Positions 8,295 to 17,453 of a stretch of DNA of 64,000 nt are shown here, in pieces. The stretch is from Streptomyces pseudovenezuelae (lineage in GTDB: Bacteria > Actinomycetota > Actinomycetes > Streptomycetales > Streptomycetaceae): contig NZ_KQ948146.1 in the NCBI RefSeq assembly GCF_001513955.1, forward strand, positions 160,476 through 224,475, read 5' to 3'. The position numbers and the translations under genes were made by a program. The notes below the pieces were generated by a model that had not been told where the DNA came from, ran no database searches, and saw only the letters and a list, made by a program, of their open reading frames with translations. Every line of letters starts with the position of its first letter. Positions within the stretch are counted from its first letter, which is position 1.

Positions 8295-10535
8295 GTGCAC
8301 TTCGTCGACACCATCGAGGTGCCGGGGCTCGGCAACCGCGGCTACCTGGCGGGCGGCGCCCGCAGCGCCGTGGTGGTGGATCCGCCGCGGGACGTGGACC
8401 GGGTGATCGCGGCCGCGGCCCGGCGCGGGGTGCGGATCACCCACGTCGCCGAGACGCATGTCCACAACGACTACGTGACCGGCGGCCTGGAGCTGGCGCG
8501 GATCACGGGGGCCGCCTATCTGGTGCCGGCCGGGGCGCTGGTCGCGTTCGAGCGGACACCGGTCGCCGACGGGGACGTGACGGAGATCGAGGACGGGCTG
8601 GCGCTGCGGGCCCTGGCCACACCGGGTCACACCCCGCACCACACGTCGTACGCCCTGGAGGAGGCCGGGCGGGCGGCGGTCGTCTTCACCGGCGGCTCGC
8701 TGCTGATCGGCACGGTGGGGCGGCCCGACCTCGTGGAACCGGGGCTGACCGGGCGGCTGGCGCGGGCGCAGTACGACTCGGCGCACCGGCTGGCCGCGGA
8801 GCTGCCCGACGAGACGGAGGTGCTGCCCACCCACGGGTTCGGCAGTTTCTGTTCCGCCGGGCAGGCGGAGGGCGGGGCGACGACGACCATCGGGCGCGAG
8901 CGCCGTTCGAACGAGGCGCTGGTGAAGGACATCGATACGTTCGTCGCCGACCTGCTCGCGGGCCTGGACGACGTGCCCGCGTACTACGCGCACATGGGCC
9001 CGGTGAACGCGCAGGGCCCCGGCCCGGTGGATCTGACCCCGCCTCGCCGCGCGGGCCGCGAGGAGATCGCGGCGCGGCTGGCGGCCGGCGAGTGGGTGGT
9101 GGACCTGCGGGACCGGCGCGCGTTCGCCGAGGGGCATGTCGCCGGGACGTTCAACTTCGAGGCCGAGGGGCAGCTCGCGACCTATCTGGCCTGGCTGGTG
9201 CCGTGGGGCAGGCCGGTCACGCTGCTGGCCGCCACACCGGCCCAACTCGCCGACGCCCAGCGGGAACTGGTCCGTGTCGGCATCGACCGGCCCGCCGCGG
9301 CGGCGACCGGCTCGCCCGCCGAGTGGGTACGGGACGGGGATGTGCCGCGCTCGTTCCCGCGTGCCACGTTCGCCGACCTGGCCGCTCAGGGGTCCCACGG
9401 GGTCGTCGTGCTGGATGTGCGGCGGGACTCGGAGCGGTCGGCCGGACACCTCAGGGGCTCGGTGCACATTCCCTTGCACCGGCTGCGGGAGCGGCTGGCG
9501 GAGATACCCGACGGCACGGTGTGGGTGCACTGCGCCGGTGGGATGCGGGCCGCCGTGGGCGCCTCGATCCTCGACGCGGCGGGGCGTGACGTGGTCGCCG
9601 TGGACGACGGGTTCGCGTCGGCGGCCACGGCCGGGCTCCCGATGGCGAGAATCACGGCGGAACAGGCGCACGAGCGGACGGGGGCCGAGGCCGAGGCCGT
9701 CCTCCTGGACGTCCGTGAGCAGGAGGAATGGGAGGCGGGACATGCGCCCGGCGCCGTGCACGCTCCCCTGTCGGAGCTGAGGTCGGGCGGGCGGCTGCCC
9801 CGGGCCGCGGAGAACCGCCCGGTGATCGCGATCTGCCGCTCCGGGAAGCGGTCCCGTGCCGCGGCCGAACTGCTCACGGCGCGGGGCGCGGACGCGGTGG
9901 ACGTCCTGGGCGGGATGGAGGCCTGGACACGGGCGGGACTCCCGGTGGAGAGTGCCGCGTCCTCGGGCGCGGGGCCAACGGGGACGAGTGCCGCCTGCCA
10001 AGGGTCGGGGGCGGCGGTGACGGGCGCCGCCGGCCCGGTCCCGGGGCCTGCGGTGACGGACGGCGCCTGCTCAAGCTCAGGGCCCGAGGTGACAGGCGCC
10101 GCCTGCCCAGGCTCGGGGCCTACGGTGACGGGCGCCGACCCGACTCCTGCGCGAGCCGGATCCGCAGGGGATGGTTCAGCCGTCACCGAGCCTGACGTGG
10201 ACGGTGGGTCCGGCGACACCGCCGCGGAAGCCGGAGGCAGCGGTGTGCCCGACGATGTCCGCGCCGAGCCTGAAGTGACCGGAGCGGAGAGCGACACCGC
10301 CACCGGACCTGGCGTGACCAGGGCGCCGGGCGACACCGCCACCGAACCCGCCAAGACCGCGGCGCCAAGCCAAACCCCCACCGCACCCGCCGAGACGAGC
10401 ACTCCGGGCCACACCCCCGCCCAAGCGGCGGACGGCTCCCCGGGTGCCGAGGGCCGCGCCCCCGCGTCGGGCGCCGTGGCACGCCGCACCCCGGCCACCC
10501 GAGCCGCGGTCGACACCGCCGCCCGTCCCGCGTGA
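8295..10535 (+). CDS. Persulfide dioxygenase-like MBL / triple rhodanese fusion with disordered tail
   Basis: 746 residues. Residues 1-215 are an MBL-fold domain of the persulfide dioxygenase/CstB type (THVHNDYVTGG, TPGHTPHHTSY); the usual Asp in FTGD is Gly here (VFTGGSLLIG) although GRPDL follows. Three rhodanese modules come next: one near 255-340 lacks the catalytic Cys, the second has it in HCAGGMRA (about 412), the third in CRSGKRS (about 514). From about 553 to the end is a Pro/Thr/Ala/Gly-rich low-complexity tail with imperfect repeats of GPxVTGAAC type. Expected to oxidise low-molecular-weight persulfides and move sulfane sulfur. GTG 8295 has AGGAG 7 bases upstream. The stop overlaps the TauE gene, and two CstR operators precede it. 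Confidence 0.86.
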   Translation: MHFVDTIEVPGLGNRGYLAGGARSAVVVDPPRDVDRVIAAAARRGVRITHVAETHVHNDYVTGGLELARITGAAYLVPAGALVAFERTPVADGDVTEIEDGLALRALATPGHTPHHTSYALEEAGRAAVVFTGGSLLIGTVGRPDLVEPGLTGRLARAQYDSAHRLAAELPDETEVLPTHGFGSFCSAGQAEGGATTTIGRERRSNEALVKDIDTFVADLLAGLDDVPAYYAHMGPVNAQGPGPVDLTPPRRAGREEIAARLAAGEWVVDLRDRRAFAEGHVAGTFNFEAEGQLATYLAWLVPWGRPVTLLAATPAQLADAQRELVRVGIDRPAAAATGSPAEWVRDGDVPRSFPRATFADLAAQGSHGVVVLDVRRDSERSAGHLRGSVHIPLHRLRERLAEIPDGTVWVHCAGGMRAAVGASILDAAGRDVVAVDDGFASAATAGLPMARITAEQAHERTGAEAEAVLLDVREQEEWEAGHAPGAVHAPLSELRSGGRLPRAAENRPVIAICRSGKRSRAAAELLTARGADAVDVLGGMEAWTRAGLPVESAASSGAGPTGTSAACQGSGAAVTGAAGPVPGPAVTDGACSSSGPEVTGAACPGSGPTVTGADPTPARAGSAGDGSAVTEPDVDGGSGDTAAEAGGSGVPDDVRAEPEVTGAESDTATGPGVTRAPGDTATEPAKTAAPSQTPTAPAETSTPGHTPAQAADGSPGAEGRAPASGAVARRTPATRAAVDTAARPA

Positions 10536-11281
10536 GCGCCCTCGTCCTCGCTCTGCTCGCCGGCGGTCTCACCGGGCTGGCGCTCGGGGCGCTCGGCGGT
10601 GGCGGCAGCATGCTCGCCGTACCCGCGTTGATCTACCTGCTCGGGTTCAGTCCGGCCGCGGCCACCACCGCCGGACTGGTCGTCGTCACCCTCACCTCCG
10701 TGACCGCGCTGGTCACCCACGCCCGCGGGGGCGCGGTGCGCTGGCGCGAGGGTGTTCTGTTCGCAGCGGCCGGACTGGTGCCCGCGGCGATCGGCGGGGC
10801 GGTGTCCGGACAGCTGCCCTCCGGCGTGCTCACGGGAGCCTTCGCCGTGGTCGCCGCCCTCGCCGCCGTCCGGATGCTCCGGCCCCCGGCGGCCGTACGG
10901 CCGGACGAGGCGCCGGTGCGTACGGGGCGCGTCGCCCGAACCGGGGCGGGGCTCGGCGCGGTGACCGGCGTCCTGGGCGTGGGCGGCGGATTCCTCGCCG
11001 TACCGGCCCTGGTGAACGTCGTAGGGCTGCGCATGAGGGCCGCCGTCGGAACCAGCCTGCTGGTCATCACGGTCAACTCCCTCGCCGCGCTGGCGGCCCG
11101 GGCGGGCACGACCGTGGACGTCGACTGGGCTGCCGTCGCCCCGTTCGCGGGGACCGCGGTGCTCGGCGCGTGGGACGGCAGGCGTCTGGCCGCCAAGGTG
11201 TCGGCCGGCGCGCTCCAGCGGACGTTCGCCGTGGCGCTCCTGGCCGTGGCCGCGTTCATGCTGGCGGACGCCGTCCTGTGA
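10532..11281 (+). CDS. TauE/SafE family sulfite exporter
   Basis: 249-residue polytopic membrane protein of the TauE/SafE family (about eight hydrophobic segments). It has the paired family motif in each half: GALGGGGSMLAVPALIYLLG near residue 20 and GVLGVGGGFLAVPALVNVVG near residue 150. Family members move sulfite, sulfoacetate or thiosulfate across the membrane. Its GTG overlaps the stop of the persulfide dioxygenase-like gene, which would make sulfite, so export of that product is the natural reading. In Staphylococcus aureus a tauE gene belongs to the CstR regulon, which supports the inference. Confidence 0.87.
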   Translation: MSALVLALLAGGLTGLALGALGGGGSMLAVPALIYLLGFSPAAATTAGLVVVTLTSVTALVTHARGGAVRWREGVLFAAAGLVPAAIGGAVSGQLPSGVLTGAFAVVAALAAVRMLRPPAAVRPDEAPVRTGRVARTGAGLGAVTGVLGVGGGFLAVPALVNVVGLRMRAAVGTSLLVITVNSLAALAARAGTTVDVDWAAVAPFAGTAVLGAWDGRRLAAKVSAGALQRTFAVALLAVAAFMLADAVL

Positions 11282-11284
11282 CGG

Positions 11285-11617
<333 letters not shown>

Positions 11618-11662
11618 TCACCACCGGCTGTCACCAGCCTCTCAGGAAGGATCACGTACGAC

Positions 11663-12280
11663 ATGCCCCCCACCGCTCTCGACGTCTCGCAGGCGGGCGC
11701 CCGCCTGGACGAACTGACCGTCGTCGATGTCCGGACCCCGGGCGAGTACGCCTCCGGACATCTGCCCGGCGCGCTCAACATCCCCCTGGACCAGCTCGGA
11801 CGCGCCCTGCCCGCACTGCGGGAGGTGCGCGGCGAACTGCTCGTCGTCTGCGCCTCCGGGGCCCGTTCGCTGAACGCGTGCCAGGTCCTCGCCGGGCACG
11901 GCATCCGGGCCCTCACCCTGACCGGCGGCACCCAGAGCTGGGCGGCGGCCGGGCGGCGGCTCGACCGGCCGGCCGCGGGCGCCCGTACCGACTGGGCCAT
12001 GGAACGCCAGGTCCGCTTCACCGCGGGCAGCCTGGTCCTGGCCGGGCTCGGGCTCGGACTCCTGTACCCCGCCTGGCAGTTGCTCTCCGCGGCCGTCGCG
12101 GGCGGACTGGTCTTCTCCGCGCTCACCAACACCTGTGGCATGGCCGCCCTGCTGGGCAGGCTGCCGCACAACCGGTCACGGGCCGCCGACCTCGACACGA
12201 CCCTGGCCGCGCTCGCCCCCGCTGACCCCGACGGCGCCCCGAACCCGCGAGCCCCGCGAGGGAGCGCCGACGTAGCCTGA
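11663..12280 (+). CDS. Rhodanese / DUF2892 membrane sulfurtransferase (YgaP-like)
   Basis: 205 residues. Residues 10-100 are a rhodanese domain with [22 protein letters not shown] and the active-site loop CASGARS, Cys near residue 73. Residues 113-165 hold two membrane helices of the DUF2892 type ([18 protein letters not shown], then [20 protein letters not shown]), as in E. coli YgaP. The protein would carry sulfane sulfur at the inner face of the membrane. A short polar tail follows. It is transcribed away from the CstR-type repressor gene with an operator between, so induction by persulfide is expected. Confidence 0.88.
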   Translation: MPPTALDVSQAGARLDELTVVDVRTPGEYASGHLPGALNIPLDQLGRALPALREVRGELLVVCASGARSLNACQVLAGHGIRALTLTGGTQSWAAAGRRLDRPAAGARTDWAMERQVRFTAGSLVLAGLGLGLLYPAWQLLSAAVAGGLVFSALTNTCGMAALLGRLPHNRSRAADLDTTLAALAPADPDGAPNPRAPRGSADVA

Positions 12281-12314
12281 AGGCTCCGCACGCCGTCGGG
12301 ACCCGAGGAGCACC

Positions 12315-14069
12315 GTGAGCAGCACCGAGACGGAGACCGCGCCGCCGACCTGGCGGCTGCTCCTCGGATACGTACGGCCCCACCGGTGGACCCTCCTCAC
12401 CGGTGCCCTGCTGTCGCTCCTGACGGGAGCCACCGGTCTGCTGCTGCCCCTGGTGGCACGGGAGTTGATCGACGACCTCTCCCACGACCGTACGATCACC
12501 GGCGCGTTGTTCGTCATGTCGGGACTGGTGATCGCCAACGCGGCGTTGGGCGGGCTGGGTTCGTACGTGCTGCGGCGCACCGCGGAGTCGGTGGTGCTCG
12601 GTGCGCGGCGCGCGCTGTCGTCGTATCTGCTGCGCCTGCGCATCACGGCCGTCGACCGCACCGAGCCCGGCGACCTGATGGCCAGGATCACCTCGGACAC
12701 CACGCTGCTGCGCGAGGTCACCACCGACTCGCTCGTGGGTCTCGGGACCGGCGGGCTCACGCTGGTGGCGACCGTGGTGATGATGGGGCTGGTCGACCCG
12801 GTGCTGCTGGGCGTCACGCTGGCGGTGATCGTGGTCGCGGGCACGGTCCTCGGGGTGATCGTGCCGCGCATCAACCGGGCGAGCCGGCAGGCGCAGGACG
12901 CCGTCGGCGTGATGGGCGCCGCACTGGAGCGCATCCTCGGGGCGCTGCGCACAGTGAAGGCGTCCGGCGCCGAGCACCGCGAGGAGCGGACGCTGCACGC
13001 GGCGGCCGAGGAGTCGTGGCGGCAGAGCGTGCGGGCCGCCAAGTGGGCGGCAGCCGCGGGCAACACGGCGGGGCTCGCGATGCAGATCGCGTTCATCACG
13101 GTGCTCGCGGTGGGCGGCGCGCGGGTCGCCACCGGTGCCATCGAGGTCGGCACGCTGGTGGCGTTCCTGCTCTATGTCTTCTATCTGATGTCGCCGATCC
13201 AGCAGGTCGTCGGGGCGGTCACGCAGTACCAGACAGGGGCGGCGGCGCTGGCCCGTATCCAGGAGGCCCTGCACCTGCCCGCCGAACCGGCGGCGCTGCC
13301 CGCCCCGTTGCCCGCCGACGGGGCCGCACCGGCTTCCGTCGCCTTCTCGGACGTCCGGTTCCGCTATGCCGACGATCTGCCCTACGTCCATCACGGGGTG
13401 ACCTTCGATGTGCCCGCTCGGGGGATGACGGCGTTCGTCGGGCCGTCGGGGGCGGGGAAGACGACGGTGTTCTCGCTGATCGAGCGGTTCTACGACCCCG
13501 AGGCCGGGGTCGTGACGGTGGACGGGCGGGACCTCGCGGAGTGGGAGCTGCCGCAACTCCGGTCCGCGATCGGGTACGTGGAGCAGGACGCTCCCGCCCT
13601 GTCGGGGTCGCTGCGGGAGAATCTGCTGCTCGGCAACCCGGAGGCGGACGAGGGCGCGGTGACGCGCGTGCTGAAGACGACCCGGCTCGACGGTCTGGTG
13701 GCCAAGCTGCCGAGCGGGCTGGAGACGCTGGTCGGGCATCGGGGTACCAAGCTGTCGGGCGGGGAGCGCCAGCGGGTGGCGATCGCCCGGGCTCTGCTGC
13801 GGCGGCCCCGGCTGTTGCTGCTGGACGAGGCCACGTCCCAGCTGGACGCGGTCAACGAGGCGGCCCTGCGGGACACGGTGGCGGACGTCGCCCGGACGAC
13901 CACGGTGCTGGTCGTCGCGCACCGGCTGTCCACGGTGACGATGGCCGACCGGATCGTGGTCATGGACGCGGGACGCGTTCGGGCAGTGGGGACGCACAGG
14001 GAGCTGGTCGCCGGGGACCCGTTGTACGCGGAACTCGCGGCCACACAATTCCTGGCCACCGCAGGGTGA
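12315..14069 (+). CDS. ABC transporter, fused permease/ATPase
   Basis: 584-residue half-transporter of the lipid/multidrug exporter (MsbA/LmrA-like) group that would work as a homodimer. Residues 20-310 contain six membrane helices; the nucleotide-binding domain follows with Walker [10 protein letters not shown] (near 376), signature LSGGERQR (near 480), Walker [13 protein letters not shown] and an H-loop VVAHRLST. All key residues are present. The GTG start is 34 bases after the rhodanese gene, on the same strand, but the intervening sequence does not show coupling. The exported compound is unknown. A decayed gene fragment follows immediately. Confidence 0.9.
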   Translation: MSSTETETAPPTWRLLLGYVRPHRWTLLTGALLSLLTGATGLLLPLVARELIDDLSHDRTITGALFVMSGLVIANAALGGLGSYVLRRTAESVVLGARRALSSYLLRLRITAVDRTEPGDLMARITSDTTLLREVTTDSLVGLGTGGLTLVATVVMMGLVDPVLLGVTLAVIVVAGTVLGVIVPRINRASRQAQDAVGVMGAALERILGALRTVKASGAEHREERTLHAAAEESWRQSVRAAKWAAAAGNTAGLAMQIAFITVLAVGGARVATGAIEVGTLVAFLLYVFYLMSPIQQVVGAVTQYQTGAAALARIQEALHLPAEPAALPAPLPADGAAPASVAFSDVRFRYADDLPYVHHGVTFDVPARGMTAFVGPSGAGKTTVFSLIERFYDPEAGVVTVDGRDLAEWELPQLRSAIGYVEQDAPALSGSLRENLLLGNPEADEGAVTRVLKTTRLDGLVAKLPSGLETLVGHRGTKLSGGERQRVAIARALLRRPRLLLLDEATSQLDAVNEAALRDTVADVARTTTVLVVAHRLSTVTMADRIVVMDAGRVRAVGTHRELVAGDPLYAELAATQFLATAG

Positions 14070-14310
14070 GCGCACCACCGCCGCCGTCCGGGGCGGCACC
14101 CGTCATCTGCCTGCCGCCGCAGGTGAGCGGATCACCCTGGTCGGACAGCTGTGCACCCCGAAGGACGTGCTGGCCCGCCGGGTGCCCGCGCCCGGCCTGC
14201 GCGCGGGTGACCGGGTGCTGTTCTCGCCGGCCGGCGCCTACGCGTGGAACATCGCGCACCACGACTTCCTGATGCATCCCCGGCCCGCGGTCCACTTCCT
14301 GGACACGTGA
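14070..14310 (+). pseudogene. C-terminal remnant of a type III PLP-dependent decarboxylase
   Basis: Read in the frame ending at the TGA at 14308-14310, this stretch encodes about 80 residues with no usable start codon. It closely resembles the C-terminal beta-barrel of the ornithine/diaminopimelate decarboxylase (alanine-racemase fold) family: ITLVGQLCTPKDVLARRV, then GDRVLFSPAGAYAWNIAHH, then DFLMHPRPAVHFLD. The Cys and the Tyr in this region contribute to the active site in the family. The N-terminal barrel with the PLP lysine is missing: the sequence upstream is the intact ABC transporter. So the gene was truncated, probably by a deletion that brought the ABC gene next to it. Confidence 0.72.
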
Positions 14311-14322
14311 GGGGGCATGCGT

Positions 14323-14354
14323 CGAGGGCCGCCCGGTGATCCGGGCGGCCCTCG
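14323..14354. terminator. Strong hairpin terminator
   Basis: Perfect 14-base-pair G+C-rich stem with a 4-base loop (TGAT), immediately after the decarboxylase remnant and before the convergent small secreted protein gene. Likely works for both strands. Confidence 0.8.
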
Positions 14355-14371
14355 GTTCTTGTACGGGTGGG

Positions 14372-14665
14372 TCAGTGGACGGCCGGCACCAGGCCGGTGA
14401 CGGGGGCGACGAGGCCGGTCACCTGGCCCAGCTGGTTCAGGTCGTTGACCCGGTTGAGGCCGGCCAGCTGCCGGGAGACCGGCGGGATCTCGTCCCTGTG
14501 CTCCGCGGGGATGTCACTCATCGCGAGCGAGTCGATCACCGCGATCGGGTTGAGCTGCCCGGCGTCCGGGGCGGCCGCGTCGGCCGCGTTCGCGAGGGGG
14601 GCGGTGAGGCCGGTGACGCCGACGGCGAGACCGACGGCGGCGACGATGCGTCGAGTTGAGATCAT
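14372..14665 (-). CDS. Small secreted protein of unknown function
   Basis: 97 residues. A typical signal peptide (residues 1-28, basic start, hydrophobic core, cleavage near NAADA) leaves a mature protein of about 70 residues. It contains no Cys. The middle part is polar (LAMSDIPAEHRDEIPP); the end is hydrophobic and repetitive (GQVTGLVAPVTGLVPAVH). This ending resembles the core of the exported peptide at 53241-53456. Codon bias supports a real gene. Function not recognised; surface location is inferred from the signal peptide. Confidence 0.75.
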   Translation of the reverse strand: MISTRRIVAAVGLAVGVTGLTAPLANAADAAAPDAGQLNPIAVIDSLAMSDIPAEHRDEIPPVSRQLAGLNRVNDLNQLGQVTGLVAPVTGLVPAVH

Positions 14666-14838
14666 GTTGTCAGCAACGGGGGCGGGCCCCTCCCGGACAC
14701 GGCCGGCCGCGCCCCCTCACCCGTCAGGCGGAGCGCCCGGCCTGCGCTTGCCGTGGCCGCCCGGGCGGAGGAGTCTCGAAGAAACAGGGCCTGCGCGGTC
14801 CGCTCCTCGTCGGGCCGCGGCCCTCGAAGGAGGTCACC

Positions 14839-15204
14839 ATGGGCACCGCGGCAAGCTCCGGCTTCACCACCGAAACCCTGCGCAGCGTCATCGAAGGAAA
14901 CTCTGCGGCGAATCTTCTGTCGCTCTACGCGGACGACGCCGAGATACGCGTCGTGGACCGCAACAGTCAGCCCAGCCATCCCACAGTGCTGCACGGCAGG
15001 GACGAGATCAGCGCGATGCTCGACGACGTCTACAGCCGCGACATGACGCACAAGCTGGAACAGTGCGTCATGGACGGTGACCGCGTCGCCTTCAGCGAGT
15101 CCTGCCGGTACTCCGACGGGGTCCGCGTCCTGTCCGAGTCGATGCTGACGCTCCGGGACGGCAAGATCGTCGAACAGACCATGATCCAGGCCTGGGACGA
15201 GTAA
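14839..15204 (+). CDS. Nuclear transport factor 2-like (SnoaL-type) protein
   Basis: 121-residue single-domain alpha+beta barrel protein of the NTF2/SnoaL superfamily, either an enzyme or a ligand-binding protein in the cytosol. Visible family features: an N-terminal helix (TTETLRSVIEGNSAANLLSLYADDAEIRV), the HGRDEISAMLDDV helix, and the strands ending with SMLTLRDGKIVEQT. The ATG at 14839 is preceded by GAAGGAGG at 6 bases, deciding the start over upstream in-frame codons. It stands alone between two divergent or convergent neighbours. Substrate unknown. Confidence 0.83.
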   Translation: MGTAASSGFTTETLRSVIEGNSAANLLSLYADDAEIRVVDRNSQPSHPTVLHGRDEISAMLDDVYSRDMTHKLEQCVMDGDRVAFSESCRYSDGVRVLSESMLTLRDGKIVEQTMIQAWDE

Positions 15205-15216
15205 CGAGAAAGGTGC

Positions 15217-15255
15217 CGAAGGTCCAGATCACGATCCGACCGACCTGGACCTTCG
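15217..15255. terminator. Hairpin between convergent genes
   Basis: 11-base-pair perfect inverted repeat (CGAAGGTCCAG and its complement) with a 17-base loop, between the convergent SnoaL-type and alpha-galactosidase genes. Confidence 0.6.
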
Positions 15256-15294
15256 CGGCATGCTCGCCGCACGCCGATCGTGACTGGCGCTGGG

Positions 15295-17262
15295 TCAGCT
15301 CAGTGTCCACTTCTGGTTGGCCTGGCCGTTGCACGACCACAGCACCGTCTGGGTGCCGTTGGCGGTGCCCGCGTTGTAGGCGTCCAGGCAGAGACCGGCG
15401 TTGACGTTGGTGATCGTGCCGTCGCTGTTGACGTTCCACTTCTGGTTGTTCTGGCCGTTGCAGTCCCAGATCACGACCTTGGTGCCGTTGGTCGTGCCGA
15501 GGTTGTAGGCGTCCAGGCACTTGTTGCCGTACACCACGAGTTCCTTGCGGGAGGTGTACGTCCACTGCTGGTTCTGGCCGCCGTTGCAGTCCCACAGTTC
15601 GGCCTGGGTGCCGTTGCCGATGGTGTTGTCGTAGACGTCCAGGCAGCGGCCGGACTGGGTGCCGACGGCGAGGGTGCTGTCGGTGCCGGGCAGCGGGTGG
15701 ACCGTGATGTCGGCGAGCGTCGGGGCGCCCGTGAAGGTCAGCGTGTTCGAGGAGCCCTTGGACAGGGCCACCTGGACCGAGACGGTGCCCTGGGAGGAGC
15801 CGGTGGGCGGGAAGGACACGGTGGTCGCGCCCTGGCCGTTGACCTTGAGGGTCGCGGTGCGGGCCGCCGAGGTGTTGTTGGTGTAGGCGACGTCGACGGT
15901 CTTGATCCCGGTGTTTCCTGCGACCACTCCGGTGAAGCTCGACGTGCCGGCATAGGTGCTGCTCGCGGCCTCGGTGCCGCCGGTGACCGTGAGCATCACC
16001 GAGCCACCCGCCGGGACACCGGTGGTGTAGCCGGTGCCGTACGAGCCGGTGTCGGAACGCGCCCACAGGTCACGGACGGTCGCGCTCGCGCTGGTGAGGC
16101 CGAGGTCGGACCAGCGGACGGTGATGTTCTGGGCGGCGGAGGTGCGGTTGAGGAGGACGACGGCACGGTTGCCGGTGCCGGACAGGACCTTGCCGTAGAC
16201 CTGGAGCCCGGTGGTGTCCTCGGCGACCTTGACGCCCTGGAGGCCGCGCGGGTCCTGGTCGACGGCGATGACCTCGGGGTTCTTGAGGATGGTCGCGGTC
16301 CCGGTGGTCATGGTGGCCAGGTTGTTGCCGGCCAGGAGCGGGGCTCCGGAGACGGCCCACAGGTTCATGTGGGTGCGGTTCTGGGCGGCCGTGAAGCCGT
16401 CCATGCCGACCATCAGCATGTCCGGGTCGTTGTAGTAGCCGGTGTGCTGGGCGGTGGGGTGGAGGTTGCGGTCGTAGTTGGTCAACAGGTTCGTCATCGA
16501 CGGCTTGTTGCCGTAGAGGATGATGTCGTCGTTGGTCCGCCACATCGCGCCCTGCCCCGGCGCCCAGTTCCACGGGTTCTGCCGTCCCCAGTTGCACAGC
16601 GACAGGGTCATCGGGCGGCCCGTGGCGGCGGTGGCCCTGGTGATCGCGTCGCTGATCGACTGGTACGTCGTCTTCGCGTCGAGTCCCTCCGCGTCACCGC
16701 CGCACCAGTCGACCTTCACGAAGTCGAAGCCCCACTGGGAGAACTGCAGCATGTCCTGGTCGTAGTGGCCCTCGCTGCCGGAGCCGGGGGCGGCGGGGCG
16801 GCCCGTCGGGTAGTAGTAGCCGCAGCCGTCCTTGCCCGCGTCCGTGTAGATGCCGGCCTTGAGTCCCTTGCCGTGGATGTAGTCGGCGATGGCCTTCATG
16901 CCGCCGGGCCACTCGGACTGGTCGACGGTGATGTTCCCGGCGCTGTCGCGCGTGCCCTGCCACCAGCCCTCGTCGATGTTGATGTACTTGTATCCCGCCG
17001 CCGGAAGCCCGGACGCGACGAACGCGTCGACCTGCGCCTTGATCACGCTGTAGTCGATCTTCGCGGCGAAGCTGTTCCAGGAGGCCCAGCCCATGGGCGC
17101 GGAGGGCACCGGTATCTGTCGGCCGGTCGCGGCCTGCGCGGGGGCCGGCTGGGCGAAGAGCAGCGCGGCGCAGGCGGTCAGGGCGAGGACCAGAGCGCGG
17201 ACGGCCGTGGCTCGGAGTCGTTCGGCGAGACCCGTGCGGGTCGTTCGCGGCGGGGGGTACAT
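15295..17262 (-). CDS. Secreted GH27 alpha-galactosidase with C-terminal ricin-type lectin domain
   Basis: 655-residue extracellular glycoside hydrolase. Residues 1-45 form a long signal peptide ending APAQAA. The GH27 (alpha/beta)8 barrel runs to about residue 400: GWASWNSF near 58, YINIDEGWW near 94, the nucleophile Asp in FVKVDWCGG near 190, and the acid/base Asp in YYNDPDMLMVG near 282. A beta-sandwich and an NPCBM/CBM35-like region (about 400-525) follow, then a ricin-B/CBM13 trefoil (about 530-655) with three QxW-type repeats (GGQNQQWTY, GQNNQKWNV, GQANQKWTL). It releases galactose from galactosides or galactomannan. Palindromic operator at 17299-17310 suggests sugar control. Confidence 0.93.
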   Translation of the reverse strand: MYPPPRTTRTGLAERLRATAVRALVLALTACAALLFAQPAPAQAATGRQIPVPSAPMGWASWNSFAAKIDYSVIKAQVDAFVASGLPAAGYKYINIDEGWWQGTRDSAGNITVDQSEWPGGMKAIADYIHGKGLKAGIYTDAGKDGCGYYYPTGRPAAPGSGSEGHYDQDMLQFSQWGFDFVKVDWCGGDAEGLDAKTTYQSISDAITRATAATGRPMTLSLCNWGRQNPWNWAPGQGAMWRTNDDIILYGNKPSMTNLLTNYDRNLHPTAQHTGYYNDPDMLMVGMDGFTAAQNRTHMNLWAVSGAPLLAGNNLATMTTGTATILKNPEVIAVDQDPRGLQGVKVAEDTTGLQVYGKVLSGTGNRAVVLLNRTSAAQNITVRWSDLGLTSASATVRDLWARSDTGSYGTGYTTGVPAGGSVMLTVTGGTEAASSTYAGTSSFTGVVAGNTGIKTVDVAYTNNTSAARTATLKVNGQGATTVSFPPTGSSQGTVSVQVALSKGSSNTLTFTGAPTLADITVHPLPGTDSTLAVGTQSGRCLDVYDNTIGNGTQAELWDCNGGQNQQWTYTSRKELVVYGNKCLDAYNLGTTNGTKVVIWDCNGQNNQKWNVNSDGTITNVNAGLCLDAYNAGTANGTQTVLWSCNGQANQKWTLS

Positions 17263-17298
17263 GCGGCTCCTTCAGTGGGGGGAACACCAGCACCTTGG

Positions 17299-17310
17299 TC
17301 GATATATCGA
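17299..17310. promoter_or_regulatory. Palindromic operator upstream of the alpha-galactosidase gene
   Basis: TCGATATATCGA, a perfect 12-base palindrome, unusually A/T-rich for this genome, lying 37 bases upstream of the alpha-galactosidase start. Likely a binding site for a sugar-responsive repressor encoded elsewhere; no regulator gene is adjacent. Confidence 0.5.
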
Positions 17311-17453
17311 ACTTGGACCGGTGATTCGAACATCGTGCGCGCTGAAGCTAGAGCCACCGGAGGGTGAAGTCAACGGATGTGACACGGGTGAACTGGCCTG
17401 AGACCAACGCTCTTTCGCGCGGGCCGACCGCCCGCGGCGCCATACTGTCCGGC

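Noticed and set aside
9950..10520. Tandem repeat possibly acting as a CRISPR or DNA repeat array
   Set aside because: Repeats are imperfect, fit the protein reading frame and encode low-complexity sequence; no constant repeat with unique spacers.
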